DNA of 6,168 nucleotides. Origin: an uncultured Saprospiraceae bacterium. Lineage in GTDB: Bacteria; Bacteroidota; Bacteroidia; Chitinophagales; Saprospiraceae. Positions 1-6,058 of the stretch are shown piece after piece (position 1 is the stretch's first letter; every line of letters begins with the position of its first letter). The translations under genes and the position numbers were made by a program. The stretch is taken from NCBI GenBank assembly GCA_934699305.1, contig CAKUWM010000177.1, forward strand, positions 1 through 6,168, read 5' to 3'. The notes under the pieces were generated by a model. The model was not told where the DNA came from. It made no database searches and worked only from the letters and a program-made list of their open reading frames with translations.

Positions 1-29
1 AGGCTATTCAATTAGATTAGCCTCTTTTT
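1..29 (+). terminator. Rho-independent terminator of an upstream gene
   Basis: AGGCTA (1-6) is the exact inverse complement of TAGCCT (18-23), giving a 6-bp stem. Two more pairs (8-16 and 9-15) follow past one mismatch. The stem is followed at once by C and a T run (25-29), then by a second T-rich stretch. This is the classic stem plus U-tract arrangement for + strand transcription, so it probably ends a gene lying left of the window. The stem could extend further left, out of sight. It separates the methyltransferase gene from whatever precedes it. Confidence 0.65.
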
Positions 30-46
30 AATTTTTATAGATTTAA

Positions 47-54
47 TATTTTTG
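47..54 (+). promoter_or_regulatory. Bacteroidota-type -7 promoter element for the FkbM methyltransferase gene
   Basis: TATTTTTG matches the Bacteroidota primary sigma factor -7 consensus TAnnTTTG. No TTG is present at the usual -33 distance, so only half of the promoter is recognisable. Transcription would start near position 60, just downstream of the terminator at 1-29, and would leave a leader of about 34 bases before the ATG at 94. That favours the ATG over the TTG at 64, which would have almost no leader. The motif is short and the region AT-rich, so a chance match is possible. Confidence 0.4.
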
Positions 55-93
55 TAGTTTGAATTGCTTATCCACAAAACAATAATTTCCATT

Positions 94-900
94 ATGAAGA
101 TAAAGAATTTAAGTAAACATATCCTTTATTTATTGGGTCCCGGGATTTCATTATATTCAAAAATTATACTGCGATTTAGAAAGCGATATACACCCTTTAC
201 ATTGAAGTTTTTTGGAAAAAATATTTCCGTATTAGATTCGGGCTCATTTCTTGGGGTTTATCAAGAAATATTTGTCAATGAAATATACAAATTTACACCC
301 TCCAGTAAAAAGTCGAAGCCCATTATCATCGATTGTGGCTCACATATAGGCGTATCCATCATGTATTATAAAAGATATTTGCCTGATTCTGAAATTATTT
401 CTTTTGAGGCAGATCCCGATATATACCAAGTTTTGAAGAATAATATAGAGTCGGTAAGTCTAAAAGATATTCAGTGTCATAATAAAGCAGTCTGGGATAA
501 CAATGATGGAATACAGTTTACCAAAGAAGGTGGAGCCTCTGGTACAATCAGCACTTTTCGGCCGGAGACTCAAGATAATATCGTCGTCATCCCCACTGTC
601 AGACTTAAAAATATTTTGGAAGAATTTGAAAGTATTGATTTTCTGAAAATGGATATCGAAGGTGCAGAAGTAGAGGTAATGCGGGATTGCGCCAATAGTT
701 TAGATAAAGTGGAAAGAATATTTATTGAATATCATTCATATAAGGATAGAAATCAGGAATTGGACGCATTACTAACTATTTTGAATAAAAATAACTTCAG
801 ATATCACATTACCGAGGCTTATGCTTCGGTTCACCCATTTGTTCATGTAGAGCCAATGATGGGAATGGATTTGCTTTTGAATATTTACGCATGGAAGTAA
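94..900 (+). CDS. FkbM family SAM-dependent methyltransferase
   Basis: A 268-residue protein of the FkbM methyltransferase family, which transfers a methyl group from S-adenosylmethionine, usually to a hydroxyl of a sugar, polyketide or lipid-linked glycan. The acceptor here is unknown. Visible motifs, numbered from the ATG at 94: the glycine-rich SAM-binding loop IDCGSHIGVS (79-88), the acidic end of strand two FEADP (104-108), and the family hallmark KMDIEGAE (185-192). The first 70 or so residues are basic and hydrophobic and precede the Rossmann fold, as is usual in the family; they might help membrane association. The reading frame can be extended to a TTG at 64, but the ATG is preferred because the promoter-like element at 47-54 leaves room only for it. 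The gene stands alone, with a terminator before it and 354 non-coding bases after it. Such genes often lie in polysaccharide or lipopolysaccharide clusters, but no glycosyltransferase is visible here. The family call is firm; the start is fairly sure. Confidence 0.9.
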   Translation: MKIKNLSKHILYLLGPGISLYSKIILRFRKRYTPFTLKFFGKNISVLDSGSFLGVYQEIFVNEIYKFTPSSKKSKPIIIDCGSHIGVSIMYYKRYLPDSEIISFEADPDIYQVLKNNIESVSLKDIQCHNKAVWDNNDGIQFTKEGGASGTISTFRPETQDNIVVIPTVRLKNILEEFESIDFLKMDIEGAEVEVMRDCANSLDKVERIFIEYHSYKDRNQELDALLTILNKNNFRYHITEAYASVHPFVHVEPMMGMDLLLNIYAWK

Positions 901-1254
901 ATAATAATTTTGATGATGCATATAAAAAAAGTGTATCCTTCAAATGGACAATATATCAGTATTGTTTGGGCAGCTGAAAATTTTTTATTTTATTAGGAGA
1001 ACAATTTTGTGTCGCATTTCAGTTCAAGATTTATCACAATCATATTAATTGGTTACCAAGAAACTGTTTGATGATGAATACTCAATTAGAATAAATTATT
1101 ATTTATAATTAAACCATATAAGGATAAAGACTACTACTCACAAGGGAGAGGTGCATAATTTGTCATTAATGTTTTTATATTTGCAGTTGGAATATTAGGC
1201 ATTGTGTGATTAGAACGAATCGATGATGCCTTTTTTAATGACTAATTAAAACCT
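901..1254. other. AT-rich intergenic region without a convincing gene
   Basis: These 354 bases lie between the methyltransferase stop and the fabF start. The longest ATG-initiated frame I followed on the + strand is 27 codons (913-996), with no recognisable motif and no continuation. A frame of about 20 codons opening with GTG (1009-1071) is equally featureless. An odd-centred inverted repeat TTGGTTACCAA sits at 1049-1059. A TAnnTTTG promoter-like element lies at 1176-1183 and an AT-only 7-bp hairpin at 1233-1251. No T-tailed GC-rich stem was found, so the methyltransferase transcript has no obvious terminator here. In related genomes acpP is normally the gene in front of fabF; nothing resembling an acyl carrier protein (no DSL phosphopantetheine motif) is readable here. 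Confidence 0.6.
1176..1183 (+). promoter_or_regulatory. Possible -7 promoter element of the fabF-rnc operon
   Basis: TATATTTG fits the Bacteroidota -7 consensus TAnnTTTG and lies 71 bases before the fabF ATG, giving a predicted leader of about 65 bases. The nearest upstream TTG-containing site (TTTG at 1159-1162) is only 13 bases away, shorter than the usual spacing, so the -33 half is poor. It is the best candidate in the gap for driving the operon, but the match is short and the region AT-rich. Confidence 0.35.
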
Positions 1255-2502
1255 ATGAAGAGAGTTGTTATTACCGGACTTGGTGCCATTACACCTATTG
1301 GAAATAATTTGGAAGAATATAATGAAGGGTTGAAGAGGGGGCAGAGTGGCGCCGGACCTATTACAAGATTTGACGCCAGCAACTTTAAGACGAAATTTGC
1401 TTGTGAGGTTAAAAATTTCAATCCTGAAGATTTTATAGACCGAAAAGAAGTACGGCGGATGGATCTCTTCACGCAATTTGCAATGGTTTGTTCTGACGAA
1501 GCCTTGGCTGATAGTAAATTGTTGGAAAGTGATTTAGATTTAGATAGAATAGGAGTGATATGGGGCTCCGGAATAGGTGGATTGCGTTCATTGGAAGCGG
1601 AGATTGAGACATTTGCTACCGGCAATGGAATCCCGCGATTCAACCCATTTATGATACCAAAGATGATATCAGATATCGCTCCCGGATATATTAGCATTAA
1701 GCATGGGTTTAGAGGTATTAATTATGGCACAGTCTCTGCGTGTGCTTCTGCGACACATGCGATGATGAATGCCTTTGATTATATTCGCTTAGGTAAGGCA
1801 GATGTTATAATAACCGGTGGTTCGGAAGCGGCTATTACGGCTACCGGAATGGGTGGATTTAGCGCGACAAAAGCCCTGAGTGAAAGGAATGATGATTATT
1901 TGACAGCATCCAGACCATTTGATCTTGAAAGAGATGGGTTTGTCTTGGGTGAAGGAGGAGGATGCCTTATATTTGAAGAGTACGAACATGCTAAAGCCCG
2001 TGGCGCAAAGATCTATGCTGAAGTCATGGGATGTGGAGCCACTGCGGATGCACACCATATTACTGCGCCTCATCCGGAAGGTCTTGGTGCTAAAAATGTA
2101 ATGCGTATGGCGCTGGCCGATGCCGGATTGACTCCGGAAGTAATTGATTATATCAATGTTCATGGGACATCTACGCCTTTAGGTGATATTGCTGAAACAA
2201 CAGCTATCAAATACATTTTTGGAGATCATGCCTATAAGTTGAACATTTCTTCAACAAAGTCCATGACAGGTCACTTATTGGGTGGAGCCGGTGCTATCGA
2301 AGGCATAGCAAGTGTTCTGGCACTTCGGGATCAGTATGTTCCACCTACAATCAATCATTTTACGGATGACCCTGATATCGATTCAAAATTAAACCTTACC
2401 TTTAACACAGCGCAACACAGGAAAATAGACTTTGTAATGAGTAATACATTTGGCTTTGGTGGACACAATGCCTGTATTATTTTAAAAAAGCACATTATGT
2501 AA
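1255..2502 (+). CDS. fabF: 3-oxoacyl-[acyl-carrier-protein] synthase II (KAS II)
   Basis: This cytoplasmic condensing enzyme of type II fatty acid synthesis joins malonyl-ACP to a growing acyl-ACP, releasing CO2 and adding two carbons. At 415 residues it has the normal family length. The thiolase-fold Cys-His-His active site is complete: Cys163 in TVSACASATHAM (159-170), His303 in NVHGTSTPLGD (301-311) and His340 in KSMTGHLLGGAGA (335-347). Lys335 and the GFGGHN loop (400-405) are also present. These positions coincide with E. coli FabF numbering, which argues for FabF over FabB. The start is secure: the frame has a stop at 1243-1245, ATG 1255 follows it directly, and the MKRVVITGLG opening is typical. 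There is no Shine-Dalgarno sequence, as expected in Bacteroidota. rnc begins 9 bases after the stop, so the two are probably co-transcribed. acpP, the usual preceding gene, is absent from the window. Confidence 0.97.
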   Translation: MKRVVITGLGAITPIGNNLEEYNEGLKRGQSGAGPITRFDASNFKTKFACEVKNFNPEDFIDRKEVRRMDLFTQFAMVCSDEALADSKLLESDLDLDRIGVIWGSGIGGLRSLEAEIETFATGNGIPRFNPFMIPKMISDIAPGYISIKHGFRGINYGTVSACASATHAMMNAFDYIRLGKADVIITGGSEAAITATGMGGFSATKALSERNDDYLTASRPFDLERDGFVLGEGGGCLIFEEYEHAKARGAKIYAEVMGCGATADAHHITAPHPEGLGAKNVMRMALADAGLTPEVIDYINVHGTSTPLGDIAETTAIKYIFGDHAYKLNISSTKSMTGHLLGGAGAIEGIASVLALRDQYVPPTINHFTDDPDIDSKLNLTFNTAQHRKIDFVMSNTFGFGGHNACIILKKHIM

Positions 2503-2511
2503 ATTATAGTT

Positions 2512-3261
2512 GTGAAAGGAATATTTAAAATAATAAACCTATTTTTTTCTAAGAATAAAGATTTTACGAAGAAGCTGACTGCTATGCTCGGATACACGCC
2601 GGCACACCTCAATCTGTATATTCAGGCTTTTATGCATAAGTCAAATTCAGTGCAGGTCAATGGTCATCGCCAACACAATGAAAGACTGGAGTTTCTTGGT
2701 GATGCTATGCTCAATGGCATTGTCGCCGAATACCTCTATAAAAAATATCCCAATGGTGATGAAGGCTTCCTTACTAAAATGCGCTCCAAAATCGTTAAAC
2801 GCAAAACCTTAGATGCCATCGGTATCAAGATGGGTATTGACGAGATTATGACGATAATGAATAAGACACATATAAGTAAGTCCATGCTCGGCAATGCGGT
2901 CGAAGCATTGATAGGGGCTATTTATATGGAAAATGGGTATGCTTTTACCCGAAAATTTATTGTAATACATATTTTGCGAAAATATCTGGATATCCATAAA
3001 CTGGAGCTCTTAGATGACAACTTTAAAAGTAGGCTTCTGGAATGGTGTCAAAAGAATGGTAAAGACATCAATTATGAAGTGATTTCTAAGTACAAAACCG
3101 ATAAAAGAGACCGATTCAAAATATCGGTTGTAGTAGGCGGTGAACATATTGCCGAAGCCGACGACTTTAATAAAAAGAATGCAGAACAAATAGCTTCTGA
3201 GAAAGCTATGCTCAAATTAGGAATCCTCAATTTAGAAGAAACGGAAATTCCGGTGCTGTGA
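2512..3261 (+). CDS. rnc: Ribonuclease III
   Basis: This 249-residue double-strand-specific endoribonuclease processes rRNA precursors and structured transcripts in the cytoplasm as a magnesium-dependent homodimer. The endonuclease domain spans roughly residues 20-160 with the signature HNERLEFLGDAML (55-67), which supplies Glu57, Glu60 and Asp64. Glu84 lies in the following GDEGFLTKMR segment, and LGNAVEALIGAIY (126-138) supplies Glu131. The aspartate that pairs with this last glutamate in E. coli (Asp114) is Asn128 here; from memory, asparagine at this site is common in Bacteroidota and need not mean loss of activity. A double-stranded-RNA-binding domain covers about 168-240 (FKSRLLEW near its start, KKNAEQIASEKAMLKLG near its end). 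The GTG start at 2512 is chosen because it lies 9 bases after fabF and gives the basic, hydrophobic N-terminus usual for the phylum. The next in-frame ATG (2584) would cut into the first helix. The stop overlaps the next start by one base. Confidence 0.95.
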   Translation: MKGIFKIINLFFSKNKDFTKKLTAMLGYTPAHLNLYIQAFMHKSNSVQVNGHRQHNERLEFLGDAMLNGIVAEYLYKKYPNGDEGFLTKMRSKIVKRKTLDAIGIKMGIDEIMTIMNKTHISKSMLGNAVEALIGAIYMENGYAFTRKFIVIHILRKYLDIHKLELLDDNFKSRLLEWCQKNGKDINYEVISKYKTDKRDRFKISVVVGGEHIAEADDFNKKNAEQIASEKAMLKLGILNLEETEIPVL

Positions 3262-4214
3262 TGCTAATCCCCGGATATTCGGAAACTGACTGGAAAGATT
3301 TTATATTTAATCCCAAGCGTTTAAAAAAAATGCAAGAAGGAGCTTCGATCATTCGCTCTTTTCTTCAGTCAGCCCTCAGTAATGGACTACTTAACGGCAA
3401 TGTATGGTCTGAAGAAAATTTGAACGAGCTTTCAACTCGACTGGTAGATACCCAAATTCCTTCTGCTGCAAGGAAATTTAAATCACTTGCAAAGCTACAA
3501 CTCGATTCGGACTCCCTTCCTCTCATACGATTTGAACTTACTAATATGGGTAATCTGGCTCATTTACTTCAAGATTTCGATAAACTTTCCTTATCGAGTA
3601 AATTACATGTATGGCAGTATTGTGGAGGAATATTGCCAAAGGAAAAAGTCCTTAATCAACAGGGTATTAAAGATAAGTGGGCAACAAAATATATACACAT
3701 CAGCCGCGAAGATAGTTTAGTCGCTCGCAAAACATGGTTTCATGGCTTTAATTCCGGATTCTGGGTATATACCATGGATTACAGTTTTGGTAATCAACCC
3801 CTTCCTCCCGGGTATAAAATTGGCTTAAACGCCGAATTTGTAGCAAAATTTTATCCCGGATTAATGCCTGGACGAATTTTGGAAGATAACAATTTTAATT
3901 CGGCAATGCCTGAAGTTAAAATGGAATTGAAATTTGAAAGTATAACTGAGATGAATGTTTGGATTGCCAGGGCTTTCAACATTGACCCTATTTTAAACGA
4001 GTTTGTTGTTCAGCTAACTGATATTCGATTGATGGTTAATCAAGAACAATTCTACATCGTTGATAAAGATCGTAAATGGATAGAAATAAGCACATTAGAG
4101 ACTTCTTCATTTTTTAATACAGATAAATTATTGACTATGTATGCTAATTATGGAGGAATGTGTCAGTCCATGTCGCTGATGTTCTCTAAAGGGAGATTTT
4201 ATTTGCTTAATTAA
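3261..4214 (+). CDS. Conserved protein resembling SWIM zinc finger family proteins but lacking the zinc finger
   Basis: A 317-residue protein of unknown function, without signal peptide or obvious membrane segment, so probably cytoplasmic. By eye it resembles the part that follows the zinc finger in bacterial SWIM zinc finger family proteins, which often sit near MoxR-ATPase/VWA genes. Matching landmarks: a helical segment around 26-44 (EGASIIRSFLQSALSNGLL), RLVDTQIPSAAR (60-71), RKTWFHGFNSGFW (156-168), the DYSFG.QPLPPG segment (173-184), EFVAKFYPGLMPGR (192-205), and a C-terminal NYGGMCQSMSLMF (296-308) where relatives have a 'SGG.P' motif and an end rich in tryptophan. The zinc-binding CxC...CxH of true SWIM domains is absent; the protein has only two cysteines (121 and 301). 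The start is ATG 3261, sharing its A with the rnc stop (TGATG), which implies translational coupling. A GTG codon directly before it (3258) is an alternative. The assignment is from memory of family sequences and needs a profile search; a function cannot be given. Confidence 0.65.
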   Translation: MLIPGYSETDWKDFIFNPKRLKKMQEGASIIRSFLQSALSNGLLNGNVWSEENLNELSTRLVDTQIPSAARKFKSLAKLQLDSDSLPLIRFELTNMGNLAHLLQDFDKLSLSSKLHVWQYCGGILPKEKVLNQQGIKDKWATKYIHISREDSLVARKTWFHGFNSGFWVYTMDYSFGNQPLPPGYKIGLNAEFVAKFYPGLMPGRILEDNNFNSAMPEVKMELKFESITEMNVWIARAFNIDPILNEFVVQLTDIRLMVNQEQFYIVDKDRKWIEISTLETSSFFNTDKLLTMYANYGGMCQSMSLMFSKGRFYLLN

Positions 4215-4370
4215 TGAAATTTCACTTTTTTTTAAAAGAAAAAACATCATAAATAGCAGAATAATAGATGATTACAATTATAATAAAAATATATATTATA
4301 AAATTTTATATAAATCAGGCAACGGAAGACTCTTTATTTCCGTAATATAGATATACTCGTTTGATTTTAG

Positions 4371-4427
4371 TGCTCATTCTAAGTTCTAAGACGGCGCAAG
4401 AGCTGTTTTAGAACTTTAGAGTGACCA
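4371..4427. repeat. Long imperfect inverted repeat (57-base hairpin)
   Basis: The left arm 4374-4395 pairs with 4402-4424 around a six-base loop GCAAGA (4396-4401). That gives 22 base pairs, three of them G-U wobbles, with a single bulged T on the right arm. Past one C-C mismatch, two more pairs (4371-4372 with 4426-4427) continue the stem. No T run follows (the next bases are GGTTGTTTAAG), so it is not a standard intrinsic terminator. It lies 157 bases after the SWIM-like gene and 51 bases before the start of the secreted-protein gene. It could end the fabF-rnc transcript, sit in the leader of the next gene, act as an RNase III substrate or be a dispersed palindromic element. The fold is clear; its role is not. 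Confidence 0.7.
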
Positions 4428-4477
4428 GGTTGTTTAAGTAAGAATTATTAACTATTCTCCATAAATAATAATTTGCC

Positions 4478-5746
4478 ATGAAAATTTTAACACAAATCGT
4501 ATTAACAGGTGGGTTGATTTTAAGTATTTTGAGTACAACAGTTTTTGCTCAAAATGAATCTTCTTCGACTACAATATTGGGCGACATTACGCATCGTGGC
4601 AAACTTATAGGCAATCATTTTTATACCAATAAGACGATCAAAGTCGTTCATTCCAATAAGAAACAGGATGTAAGTTTAGAACTAGGCTCTACATACAGTT
4701 TTTCTGCTCCTGAAGAAGAAGCATATCAATATCAATTGACCAGCGATTATGATTTTCTGTCAGGCGTAAATGTAGGTGATATCATATCAATAATTAACCA
4801 AATTACTAAAAAAAAGATATTGACCGACCCTATTAGCTTAATAGCAGCTGATGTGAATAACGATGGTAAAATTTCGGTTTCAGATATTGTTGAAATGCGT
4901 AAGTTGATTCTGGGAAAGACCGATGCCTTCTCATCCGGTAAATCTTGGAAGTTTATCGATGCCACATTCCCCTTATTTGCCAATAATTGGTACCTTGCCA
5001 ATGAAATCGTTACATCCTCAGTATCCAATAATTTTTACAATGAATTTACAGTTATCAAGATGGGTGATGTAATTGGGAGGGTTGTTGCATATAATCAATC
5101 TCTAACACAAAGAAGTGAAATTCCGGACTTTAATATTGAGTATTCTATACAAAATGGAATAAGAAAGGTTGATTTGTATCTTAATAATTATAATGCTGAT
5201 GGAGTTCAAGTTACTTTCAGAATAGATCCCTCTGTTAAAATTTCACATTTTCATCCATCTCTTGACGCATTAGACTATACTTTATTGGATAATGGGAGAG
5301 CTGTGAAATTGCTATTGACTTCTGATAAGTTGAAAGAAATAGGCAAGGATGCCATTCTTTCATTTTCAAGTTATGATACCGGAACTCCATGTCCACAAAT
5401 GATTGCTTTGGACGAAGAGCAAAATAATCTGATAGTTGATTGTTTGGGATTATACACTTTACCTGTATTGCGTTTCCAAGAGAAGATCATGCAAAGGATG
5501 AATTTGAATCCAACTGTTTTCAATGATAGAACAAATATTGTACTTTCCACAAACACACCACAAGATCTGATTTTATCAATTTTTCAAGCCGATGGTAATT
5601 TGGTTTATCAAAAATCGTGGAAGTCATTTTTAGGTGAAGAATCATTTACCCTCGATAGAGATGAATTATGCAAAAGTGGATCGTATTTTTATCAACTTTC
5701 AGGCAATCAACATAAAGAAGTCGGAAAGTTTGTTGTAATAGATTAA
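4478..5746 (+). CDS. Secreted dockerin-like protein with T9SS type A sorting domain
   Basis: A 422-residue exported protein, probably moved to the periplasm by Sec and to the cell surface or medium by the type IX system. Residues 1-24 are a signal peptide (basic start, hydrophobic core, cleavage likely after VFA, before Gln25). Residues 34-92 look like a degenerate beta-sandwich of the carboxypeptidase-regulatory or CNA-B kind. Residues about 96-146 form a dockerin-like pair: a worn first helix (VNVGDIISIINQI) and an intact calcium loop DVNNDGKISVSD (125-136) followed by IVEMRKLILG. The stretch to FTVIKMGDVIG (190-200) follows the pattern seen after such modules in Saprospiraceae. Residues 217-300 resemble a cohesin-like fold (DGVQVTFRIDPSVKIS, 241-256). 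Residues 343-422 match a T9SS type A C-terminal domain (VFNDRTNIVL, SIFQADGNLVY, GSYFYQL, KFVVI), although the usual PNP motif is eroded. In relatives this tail follows a large ectodomain, which is missing here. The start is fixed by an in-frame stop at 4469-4471. Ligand or role: unknown. Confidence 0.8.
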   Translation: MKILTQIVLTGGLILSILSTTVFAQNESSSTTILGDITHRGKLIGNHFYTNKTIKVVHSNKKQDVSLELGSTYSFSAPEEEAYQYQLTSDYDFLSGVNVGDIISIINQITKKKILTDPISLIAADVNNDGKISVSDIVEMRKLILGKTDAFSSGKSWKFIDATFPLFANNWYLANEIVTSSVSNNFYNEFTVIKMGDVIGRVVAYNQSLTQRSEIPDFNIEYSIQNGIRKVDLYLNNYNADGVQVTFRIDPSVKISHFHPSLDALDYTLLDNGRAVKLLLTSDKLKEIGKDAILSFSSYDTGTPCPQMIALDEEQNNLIVDCLGLYTLPVLRFQEKIMQRMNLNPTVFNDRTNIVLSTNTPQDLILSIFQADGNLVYQKSWKSFLGEESFTLDRDELCKSGSYFYQLSGNQHKEVGKFVVID

Positions 5747-5794
5747 ATTTATTGAATTATTTGTTCCAATCCATATTTCTTAAAACTGTATGAT

Positions 5795-5848
5795 ATAGGG
5801 CATTAATACCGAAAAGGGATAAATTAATGTGCTATTTAGCCTTTTGTT
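5795..5848 (+). terminator. Probable terminator of the secreted-protein gene
   Basis: ATAG (5795-5798) pairs with CTAT (5832-5835). Past one G-G mismatch, GCATTAAT (5800-5807) pairs with ATTAATGT (5823-5830), including one G-U pair. The loop is 15 bases. A T-rich stretch (TTTAGCCTTTTGTTT) follows the stem. It lies about 50 bases after the stop of the dockerin-like gene. The stem is AT-rich and the T tract interrupted, so termination may be partial. Confidence 0.45.
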
Positions 5849-5995
5849 TCTATAGAGTTATAAGTCTGCTGACTTAATGTATTTGGATGTATTCAGTATG
5901 TCAACCGTTAATGCCTTTTAAATATTCCGGATTAATTTTAACAAAAGTTTGATTAAATTATCAAAATAATTGCCTTCAAAATTGTGTTTTTAAGA

Positions 5996-6022
5996 TTGAA
6001 GCCGTTTAAAATGGTATCTTTG
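5996..6022 (+). promoter_or_regulatory. Bacteroidota-type promoter (TTG ... TATCTTTG)
   Basis: TATCTTTG (6015-6022) matches the -7 consensus TAnnTTTG, and its wider context GGTATCTTTGCC is of a kind common in Bacteroidota promoters. A TTG (5996-5998) lies 16 bases upstream as the -33 element, slightly closer than ideal. Transcription would begin near 6029, leaving about 30 bases before the ATG at 6059. This is the best promoter in the window and supports that gene start. Confidence 0.65.
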
Positions 6023-6058
6023 CCATCTATATTCACACAGATAATTGAAATTATTTCT

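Larger units (their letters stand above)
5747..6058. other. Intergenic region with terminator-like hairpin and downstream promoter
   Basis: These 312 bases separate the two exported-protein genes. I see no coding frame with recognisable content. The first part holds the hairpin at 5795-5835 with a T-rich tail. A small 6-bp stem with a four-base loop (TAAGTC, TGCT, GACTTA; 5861-5876) follows without a T run. The last part holds the promoter at 5996-6022. The stretch 5880-5990 is AT-rich and shows nothing else I can name. Confidence 0.6.

Noticed and set aside
64..93. N-terminal extension of the methyltransferase to a TTG codon at 64
   Set aside because: It adds ten residues that match no family feature, and it would leave almost no leader after the promoter-like element at 47-54. 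The ATG at 94 is the better start.
913..996. 27-codon frame directly after the methyltransferase gene
   Set aside because: It is short, has no recognisable motif or ribosome-binding context, and such lengths arise by chance in AT-rich DNA.
1115..1126. CATATAAGGATA repeated inside the methyltransferase gene (near 736) and in the gap after it
   Set aside because: A 12-base direct match is plausible by chance in AT-rich DNA and is not flanked by any further similarity.
1242..1697. Long minus-strand reading frame opposite the start of fabF
   Set aside because: It lies entirely antisense to a certain gene and its translation has no recognisable family features. It is a shadow of fabF codon use.
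4215..4243. Palindrome TGAAATTTCA followed by a T8 run and an A-rich run after the stop at 4214
   Set aside because: The self-complementary ten bases would leave only a 3-bp stem, and the T8/A pairing is all A-U, so a terminator here is not supported. The T run is noted as a possible weak pause.
4297..4310. 14-base palindrome TATAAAATTTTATA
   Set aside because: It is pure A/T in a very AT-rich spacer, which makes a chance palindrome likely.
4322..4343. Small hairpin ACGGAA ... TTCCGT after the SWIM-like gene
   Set aside because: The stem is only 6 bp (7 with a G-U pair), has a nine-base loop and no T tract, so it is too weak to call a terminator.
4402..4412. Bases GTTTTAGAAC inside the long hairpin resemble the start of some type II CRISPR repeats
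   Set aside because: There is a single copy, with no spacers, no array and no cas genes. The similarity is explained by the inverted repeat.
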